Positions 36,366-41,148 of a stretch of DNA of 41,148 nt are shown here, piece by piece (positions within the stretch are counted from its first letter, which is position 1; each line of letters opens with the position of its first letter). The position numbers and the translations under genes are program-made. The stretch covers positions 1 through 41,148 of the forward strand of contig JANQIW010000029.1 of NCBI GenBank assembly GCA_028281945.1, given 5' to 3'. Source of the stretch: Prochloraceae cyanobacterium PL24a_bin.78. GTDB taxonomy: Bacteria > Cyanobacteriota > Cyanobacteriia > Cyanobacteriales > JANQIW01. The notes under the pieces were generated by a model that saw nothing but the letters and a program-made list of their open reading frames with translations, made no database searches and was not told where the DNA came from.

Positions 36366-36863
36366 TTAATTTTGGTTAATCACCGCAGTTTTTTCTAATG
36401 TTGTTGCTGCTTTTTGCATATTTTGAATATCTTCTGGTAACCAATTACGAGTTGATTTGCAGTGATGGGCAATTAATAATCCCCATAATTCATTTTTACT
36501 TTTGAGAATTGGCACAACTAAGTTGGCACGTACTTGGATTGTTCGTAAAAAATCCCGATGACAAGTATGAATATCTGCTATTTCTATATCGGGAATCGAG
36601 CTTATTCTTCCTTCTTCATACCTTTGGGCATATTGATCATTAAAACATTCATCTGCTCCAGTACTACCTAAGATGGAAAGTTGTTGATTACTTAAGCTTT
36701 CAAAGGTGACTTGTCCTTGCCATTTACGGTAAAAATAATACAAAACTACTCTATCTGCATTAAGTTGATTTCTGAGATTATAGGTTGTTTGTCTGACTAT
36801 TGAATCTCTTGTAAGTACAGAGTTCAGTCTTTGGGTAATTTTTTCTAGATCTTGATTAGACAT
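36366..36863 (-). CDS. Single-GAF protein with cyanobacteriochrome (DXCF) signatures
   Basis: This 165-aa protein consists of one GAF domain (about 15-160) and nothing else. It carries the DXCF motif (Asp71-Glu-Cys73-Phe74) and the canonical chromophore Cys-His pair (Cys101-His102 in IHTCHRDFL), in the usual spacing and context: DECF, then GRISSIPDIEIADI, then QVRANLVVPI and LWGLLIAHHC. These features match dual-cysteine cyanobacteriochromes, which bind a bilin and respond to blue/green or violet light. There is no kinase, cyclase or other output domain. Many small cyanobacterial GAF proteins exist and not all bind bilin, so photoreceptor function is inference. It is convergent with the creatininase gene. 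Confidence 0.85.
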   Translation of the reverse strand: MSNQDLEKITQRLNSVLTRDSIVRQTTYNLRNQLNADRVVLYYFYRKWQGQVTFESLSNQQLSILGSTGADECFNDQYAQRYEEGRISSIPDIEIADIHTCHRDFLRTIQVRANLVVPILKSKNELWGLLIAHHCKSTRNWLPEDIQNMQKAATTLEKTAVINQN

Positions 36864-37002
36864 AATAGTATAAATTATGGAGTATTAATAATAAATGGGC
36901 TATCAGCAATTTAATTTTTTCATTCCTTGCTGATAACTTTCTGTATTCTTTAGTTAAATTTTCTATAAATTCAGATAATAAATCGAGAATAGTTTGTCAC
37001 TC

Positions 37003-37605
37003 TTAAAAACTATAACGTTCTTCTGCCCAAGGTTCACCCCTTTTGTGATAACCGTTACGTTCCCAAAATCCTAATTCTTCACGATCGAGGAATTGAATTT
37101 CTTTAATCCATTTAGCACTTTTCCAAGCATAAAGATGTGGAATGACTAAACGCATGGGTCCGCCATGTTCATCTGGGAGAGGATCGCCAAATAAGGTGTG
37201 AGCAAAAAAGTTATCTTCTCGATTGAATTCTTCAAGAGTTAAGTTAGTAGTATATCCACCGTAACAATGGAACATTACGTGAGTAACTCCTGGTTGAAGT
37301 TCAATTTGTGAAATCAAGTGGGGAACTTTAATTCCAGTCCATTTGACATCAAGTTTAGACCAACGGGTGACGCAATGAAAATCAATGGTAAATTCATCCT
37401 GTGGCAAACTCATGAAATCCGACCAAGTGAAGGTTTTTTCTGCTACCTTACCCCAAAACCGAAGTTGCCATTCTTCTTGAGTAATATGAGGTGTTTCTCC
37501 ATAGGTTAAAACGGGAAATCCTTTGGTTAAATATTGTCCTGGAGGGGTGCGCTCTTCTTCTGTAGCTTCTGGTTTTCTAAAAAATTTGAATTTTTTACCG
37601 ATCAT
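37003..37605 (-). CDS. Sulfite oxidase-like molybdopterin protein
   Basis: This 200-aa soluble protein of the sulfite oxidase/MsrP-like molybdopterin fold has the Mo-coordinating cysteine Cys78 in DFHCVTRWS, followed by WTGIKVPHLI and the cofactor-contacting HGGPMRLVIPHLY (about 147-159). The length and the lack of Tat signal or haem and Ig-like domains match the small YuiH-type proteins, not full sulfite oxidase or the periplasmic methionine sulfoxide reductase. The substrate is unknown. Molybdenum cofactor genes are not nearby. The N terminus (MIGKKFKFFRKPE) is basic and cytoplasmic in character. Confidence 0.9.
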   Translation of the reverse strand: MIGKKFKFFRKPEATEEERTPPGQYLTKGFPVLTYGETPHITQEEWQLRFWGKVAEKTFTWSDFMSLPQDEFTIDFHCVTRWSKLDVKWTGIKVPHLISQIELQPGVTHVMFHCYGGYTTNLTLEEFNREDNFFAHTLFGDPLPDEHGGPMRLVIPHLYAWKSAKWIKEIQFLDREELGFWERNGYHKRGEPWAEERYSF

Positions 37606-37718
37606 GGAAAATTTGTCTCAGCTTGATTGAATTCCTATAAGCATTCTAGCTCTCCATCAAGGTTTTTGAAAGTCCTTGATTTTAACTAGGTAGAAGAGTT
37701 TTGATAGGGTATTTTCTG

Positions 37719-37850
37719 ATATCAAGAAAGTTTTTAAAGTAAAGTCTTTAAAGTAATGATAGGTTTGAAAAACCTAAATCTTGGATAATTAACCAAAATT
37801 TTTCTTCCTTGTCTTCCCATTCTTCCCATTCTTCCCATTCTCCCCATTCT
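37719..37850 (-). repeat. Family A repeat, copy 6 (inverted), with pyrimidine tract
   Basis: ATCAAGAAAG, AAAGTCTTTAAAG, TAATGATAGGTTTG, CCTAAATCTTGGATAATTAA and CAAAATTT follow in order from 37719. Repeated TTCCCATTC units run from about 37813 to 37850. The order is the mirror image of copies 1-3. Confidence 0.8.
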
Positions 37851-37855
37851 TCCCA

Positions 37856-37905
37856 ATTCCCCCTCAAGGTTTATACAATTAAAAAAAATTGATATTAGGG
37901 GGAAT
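37856..37905. repeat. Perfect 9-bp inverted repeat after rpmF
   Basis: ATTCCCCCT (37856-37864) and AGGGGGAAT (37897-37905) are perfect complements around an AT-rich loop holding AATT-A8-AATT. No T run follows on the minus strand, so it may be a processing or termination hairpin for rpmF, 13 bases past its stop, but not a classic intrinsic terminator. Confidence 0.6.
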
Positions 37906-37917
37906 CTCTTGATTCTT

Positions 37918-38097
37918 CTAGTCTTCTTCTTGTTCTTCTTCTTCCTCGGTAATATATACAAAGCTATTGGAACGCTCTGTAAGTACTGATTTTCCTAATG
38001 ATAGTGCTCTTTCAGCTTGTAATGCTGCTTTACGTCTCCAATGCGCTCTTCGTTGATCTCTTTTGGCTTTGGATGTCTTTTTCTTTGGTACTGCCAT
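37918..38097 (-). CDS. rpmF: Ribosomal protein bL32
   Basis: This 59-aa small basic protein of the 50S subunit opens [20 protein letters not shown], the unmistakable bL32 N terminus (Pro-Lys-Lys-Lys-x-Ser-Lys-x-(R/K)-R/K-D). It continues [17 protein letters not shown], and the acidic tail ([10 protein letters not shown]) is typical of cyanobacterial members. It lacks the zinc-binding Cys pairs seen in some bacteria. The ATG is 38097; no clear Shine-Dalgarno is present. A TATAAT at 38136-38141 could be its -10 box. In many bacteria rpmF sits next to plsX; here it stands alone, as in other cyanobacteria. Confidence 0.96.
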   Translation of the reverse strand: MAVPKKKTSKAKRDQRRAHWRRKAALQAERALSLGKSVLTERSNSFVYITEEEEEQEED

Positions 38098-38135
38098 GAT
38101 TTTTATTGTTGATGGTTTTTGTTTACAACCTTTCT

Positions 38136-38141
38136 ATTATA
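38136..38141 (-). promoter_or_regulatory. Candidate -10 box of rpmF
   Basis: TATAAT on the minus strand, 39 bases before the rpmF ATG. No good -35 hexamer is visible. Confidence 0.4.
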
Positions 38142-38253
38142 CGCTTTATTTTTCTTCTTTGGTTGATATCTCTCAATATTATTAAGCAATGAGGATTTTT
38201 ATCTTACTATTTTTTCTTAAGATTATAGATTTTAACTTGAATATTTCAATTCC

Positions 38254-38417
38254 ATAGAGGAAAGGGGTGACTCTAAAAATTGATTAAAAGTCAATGAGTA
38301 GAAGGAAGAACCACCATAGCCTCTAATGATATTATACACCAATTTTTGCTTTTTGAGGTGAAGGCAAATTTAAAACTTTGGGAAAGGAAAAAGGGGTAAA
38401 TTAATTATCTTTGTTTT
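38254..38417 (-). pseudogene. Decayed duplicate of the 3' end of the next gene and its downstream hairpin region
   Basis: These 164 bases copy 38587-38751, the last 28 or so codons of the 700-aa gene plus about 80 bases past its stop. On the minus strand, the copy reads KDN, then a TAA where the gene has Gln, then FTPFSFPKVLNLPSPQKAKI, then GV and the stop. A 26-base stretch in the downstream part (GAAGGAAGAACCACCATAGC plus CTCTAA) is identical in both. The match ends sharply on the 5' side of the coding part. It is a remnant of a former tandem copy or a local duplication. The stretch 38418-38586 between copies is AT-rich without a gene. Confidence 0.85.
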
Positions 38418-38586
38418 ATAAATGAATTATATAAATTTTATATTTCGTGATTATTAATATAATTTATAAATTTGGTAATATGTAATTTTCATATTGATAA
38501 AGAAGAGACAATATTATCTTTCTTTAGTAATGAGATAGTAATAAGTATTTAAACTAATATTTAAATTTAAATATAGATAAATTCAA

Positions 38587-38661
38587 ATAGAGGAAAGTAG
38601 TGACTCTATAATTTGAAACCCTAATTCAATTGTAGAAGGAAGAACCACCATAGCCTCTAAA
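38587..38661 (-). promoter_or_regulatory. Conserved 3'-flank inverted repeat (TAGAGG...CCTCTA)
   Basis: Just past the stop of the 700-aa gene, minus strand TTAGAGGCTATGGTGG leads through about 45 bases to CCTCTATT, so the ends TAGAGG and CCTCTA can pair. The same arrangement is kept in the decayed duplicate (38254-38327). The function is unknown; an mRNA 3'-end structure is one option. Confidence 0.4.
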
Positions 38662-38665
38662 GAGA

Positions 38666-40768
38666 TTATACACTAATTTTTGCTTTTTGAGGTGAAGGCA
38701 AATTTAAAACTTTGGTAAGGGAAAAAGGTGTAAATTGATTATCTTTGTTTTCTGGGCGAAATACATAAGCTTCCTCGTCTTTCAACTCTAAATCCTTATC
38801 ACTATAAGCGATAACTAAGCCTTCTTCTCCAATTTCTTGATGTTTGAATAAATCAAAGACGCTAGGAAGGGTATCAAGATACTCCATAAAGGCAGGCATA
38901 TTCTTAGCTAATAATTCTAAATTGCAATTGGCAGAACTAACTTTCCCATAAAGGTTGGCATCTAGATAGATTAAATAATTTTTTTGTAAATCCATCGCCG
39001 CAATATACTTAGTTAAATTATTACCTGTAAGGGGAAAAGCAAATTGAGATCTACTAGGCTCCAATAAACTACCAGTTGTAGGATTTTCTCCCCATTGTAA
39101 TAAAGCATAAACTTCTTCGGCACTATCAAAAGACAAATGAGAATAACAAAGAATATTCCAAAACGCATATCTAACTTTATTTTTTCGCAAATCATCTAAA
39201 TATAAATCAATTAACTGAGAAGCATTTCCTTCTGAATCCTTACAATTAGTGGGATCTCCAGAGAAAATAGCACCATCCCAAAACCTTTCAAAATTCCAAC
39301 AACAAGTCCCCAAAGGAATCCAACTGGAATCAAAGAAATTCCAACCGTTATCATACCAAATATTATAGGGTGTAGAACCGGAACGCCAATAACTTGCAGT
39401 TCTCACAAAACGAATATTATCTGGTATAGGAAAGATTGTACCTCTTCCATAATTGGTAAGTTCGCTATCATTAGTTTGAAGTTTAATCTTTTGTACTTCA
39501 GAATCTAACTTCACTATTGGCGCAAGTTGGGAAACCCTTGCTTTGATTTCTTCCTTTAAAATGTTTAATAAGATTTCTTGAATTTCTAAATCTAAATTTG
39601 GTCGATTTGCAAATAAAATTTGCATTTTAGTCCAATTACTTTTAGGAGCTATGGTACGATAGAGACGATAATTAAAAGTCTCAAAATAGCTTTGGAGTTT
39701 CAGTAATTGAATCATTGTCAGTTTAGAGGGAATCTCCTCAAATGCCTCCACTGCTTCTATGCCAAATAAATCGATACAACTATGCAATCGACGGGTAAAT
39801 TCTCCTGGGCGAGTTTTTAGTAACTCTAAAGCTTGAGTATCTGTTTTTGCTAAGAAATCCTCTAATTGACTATTAAAGGTTTTTCTAGGCAAATTGCGAT
39901 ACAAAATATCGTAAGCATTAACTACTTTTGGAAAATCCTTAGTATAATCTCCTGGATGAAGTGCATACATTAGTTTTTTCCAGCGGTTTTTATCTCGAAA
40001 AATGTCTTCTTCTAGGTTAGATGTTTCCTCTAATAAAGCTAATAAAAATCTCCTTTCCCAACGCTTAAAAGTACGGAATTTAGTATTAGTTTTAAGGGTA
40101 ATATCTCCTTCTGATAAAGCCACTGCTAGACGTAAAACATCGGTAGCAGAATTAATTTTTATGGGTTGTTTTTTCTCAAAGCAGTAGACTAAAACTTGAA
40201 TTAAATTTTCTTTAAATACAATCTTGTTTGTATCTACAAAATCAATAAATTCATTTAGTAAAAAAGCGATCTCTTGCCATTGTTTTTCTACCCAGCGATT
40301 TGGTAAATATAGTATTTCATGGAAGATTTCTAATAAAGAATTGTCTTTAGCTGGATGCAAAACTCGATAGTTTAATTTTTCTTCCATTGCCGGGCGTTGT
40401 TTTACTTCTTCACTAAAATATTCATTAGGAAAGCCCCAATACATTAGTATTTGTTTGTGCCAATATTCGGCTTCAGACATTTTTAAAACTTCTTGAGGAA
40501 AGTTTTTATACACAACAAATTCGGCAATATTTTTGTCATCTCCTGTTAGTTTTTTAAGGATTTGTTCGATTTCTTTCCACCAAGTTATGATTGAATCTGA
40601 AGAGGTTTCTATTAACCTAGAATATGCTGTTTCTGAAAGGGCATAACCATAGTAAGCTATATTATTTAAAATAGTCACAGTTATGGCTAAATTAGCTGGG
40701 TTTTCTCCAGATAAAGGTAAAGGAATTAAGTTATGACGGATGAGGATTTCTGAAGTGGAAATAGACAT
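38666..40768 (-). CDS. 700-aa protein with a TerD-resembling C-terminal region
   Basis: This large soluble protein has no named domain in its helical N-terminal 440 residues. The segment from about 470 (IRFVRTASYWRSG) to 640 recalls the TerD/ARPP-2 proteins of tellurite- and stress-response systems: WDGAIFSGDPTNCKDSEGNA (about 519-538), then LIDLYLDDL and RYAFWNILCYS. This is like the TerD pattern of G-A-x-H-x-G-D, a Ca-binding acidic loop, and I-x-V-D-L-x-x-L. It is my reading of the pattern, not a proven homology. TerD-like proteins bind calcium. No ter-type or MoxR ATPase partner is adjacent. The ATG at 40768 has no Shine-Dalgarno, and its leader is a 12-bp minisatellite. Its 3' end is duplicated downstream. 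Confidence 0.6.
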   Translation of the reverse strand: MSISTSEILIRHNLIPLPLSGENPANLAITVTILNNIAYYGYALSETAYSRLIETSSDSIITWWKEIEQILKKLTGDDKNIAEFVVYKNFPQEVLKMSEAEYWHKQILMYWGFPNEYFSEEVKQRPAMEEKLNYRVLHPAKDNSLLEIFHEILYLPNRWVEKQWQEIAFLLNEFIDFVDTNKIVFKENLIQVLVYCFEKKQPIKINSATDVLRLAVALSEGDITLKTNTKFRTFKRWERRFLLALLEETSNLEEDIFRDKNRWKKLMYALHPGDYTKDFPKVVNAYDILYRNLPRKTFNSQLEDFLAKTDTQALELLKTRPGEFTRRLHSCIDLFGIEAVEAFEEIPSKLTMIQLLKLQSYFETFNYRLYRTIAPKSNWTKMQILFANRPNLDLEIQEILLNILKEEIKARVSQLAPIVKLDSEVQKIKLQTNDSELTNYGRGTIFPIPDNIRFVRTASYWRSGSTPYNIWYDNGWNFFDSSWIPLGTCCWNFERFWDGAIFSGDPTNCKDSEGNASQLIDLYLDDLRKNKVRYAFWNILCYSHLSFDSAEEVYALLQWGENPTTGSLLEPSRSQFAFPLTGNNLTKYIAAMDLQKNYLIYLDANLYGKVSSANCNLELLAKNMPAFMEYLDTLPSVFDLFKHQEIGEEGLVIAYSDKDLELKDEEAYVFRPENKDNQFTPFSLTKVLNLPSPQKAKISV

Positions 40769-40791
40769 AATATTAATTTCGATTTAAATAT

Positions 40792-40887
40792 TTTTGTTGT
40801 TAATTTTGTTGTTGATTTTGTTGTTAATTTTGTTGTTAATTTTGTTGTTAATTTTGTTGTTAATTTTGTTGTTGATTTTATTGTTGA
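40792..40887 (+). repeat. 12-bp tandem repeat in the leader of the 700-aa gene
   Basis: Eight consecutive units of TTTTGTTGTTAA (some with GA at the end, the last with one change) occupy 40792-40887. They begin 24 bases upstream of the start codon on the coding strand, where they read TTAACAACAAAA. A 69-codon frame of Thr-Lys-Leu-Thr repeats across it is a by-product. Confidence 0.9.
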
Positions 40888-40918
40888 TTTTTTAGAATAT
40901 GTTATATCAGTTTTCTCC

Positions 40919-41123
40919 AAGAATGATAGAGTCAAAATCCTATATCTTTAATAATCTTCCCATTCTTTGATTAAGTCTCAAGTAAAAAGTAATAATATAT
41001 ATTAAATTCTCCCCATCTCCCATTCTCCCCACTCTTCCCACTCCTCCCACTCCCCTTTTTAAGTCAAAAGTCTCAAGTCTCAAGTCTCAAGTAAAAAGCA
41101 AAAAATATATACTAAATTCTCCC
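40919..41123. repeat. Repeat-filled end of window
   Basis: In order: a partial inverted family A copy (AATGATAGAGTCAAAATCCT, 40922-40941), two copies of the AAGTAAAAAG-plus-TAAATTCTCCC repeat (40971-41014 and 41066-41123), a pyrimidine tract between them, and tandem AAGTCTC units (41060-41090). No gene is supported. Confidence 0.75.
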
Positions 41124-41125
41124 TT

Positions 41126-41148
41126 GTCAACGGAAGTCAACGGAAGTC
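41126..41148 (+). repeat. 10-bp tandem repeat running off the edge
   Basis: GTCAACGGAA occurs twice head to tail (41126-41145) and the next unit starts before the window ends. The full extent is unknown. Confidence 0.6.

Noticed and set aside
40726..40935. 69-codon minus-strand frame of TTKL repeats
   Set aside because: It is only the 12-bp minisatellite read in one frame and overlaps the start of the 700-aa gene.
1..41148. tRNA or rRNA genes in the spacers
   Set aside because: I looked through the spacers for cloverleaf-like blocks and T-loop strings (GGTTCGAATCC type) and saw none, but I could not run a covariance search.
1..41148. Intact insertion sequence
   Set aside because: The repeats carry no transposase, and no terminal inverted repeats with target duplications were found. 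The only related coding remnant is the DUF2887 fossil, which is not proof of an element.

Overview
This window looks like a piece of an AT-rich cyanobacterial chromosome. The gene content is diagnostic: a flavodiiron protein of the Flv3 type, an SLH/OprB-type outer-membrane porin, the ArgZ/AgrE arginine dihydrolase, the SphR-SphS-PhoU phosphate-sensing set, a D27-like (DUF4033) protein, a GAF domain carrying the cyanobacteriochrome DXCF and CH signatures, a long pentapeptide-repeat protein, and HIP1-like GCGATCGC octamers inside genes. Low GC and long AT-rich spacers suggest a unicellular genus such as Geminocystis or Cyanobacterium; the genus is inference.

Layout. 0.3-8.8 kb: a conserved hypothetical, a phosphohexomutase, a LapA-like membrane protein, an atypical SDR, an MFS exporter, a small membrane protein, cytosine deaminase and an unrecognised membrane protein. 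9.1-11.3 kb: a Rieske protein, a decayed DUF2887 (Rpn-like) gene, and an alpha/beta hydrolase broken by one in-frame TGA. 11.5-15.3 kb: an ATP-grasp ligase convergent with argZ. 16-22.1 kb: a DUF4351-type protein, flv3, an ABC exporter and coaX. 22.3-24.1 kb: three small unrecognised genes. 24.3-29 kb: pentapeptide protein, a two-RCK channel, a D27-like protein and a solitary HicB. 29.1-35.3 kb: porin, then phoU, sphS and sphR (transcribed sphR to phoU). 35.5-38.1 kb: creatininase family protein, GAF/CBCR-like protein, sulfite-oxidase-like protein and rpmF (L32, 59 aa). 38.2-41.1 kb: a 700-aa protein with a TerD-resembling C-terminal region, a duplicated and decayed copy of its 3' end, and a 12-bp minisatellite in its leader.

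The functional links I can support are the Pho signalling cluster, nitrogen salvage by ArgZ and cytosine deaminase, and O2 photoreduction by Flv3. Most other neighbours look unlinked, as is usual in cyanobacteria.

The most striking non-genic feature is a set of dispersed intergenic repeats. An AT-rich element with a palindromic TCCTAAATTTAGGA-like core sits next to a G-rich (or, inverted, C-rich) purine/pyrimidine tract; seven full or partial copies were found. A 50-bp perfect repeat recurs 12 kb apart, and several shorter families fill most of the larger spacers. No CRISPR array, tRNA, rRNA or recognisable intact insertion sequence was seen.
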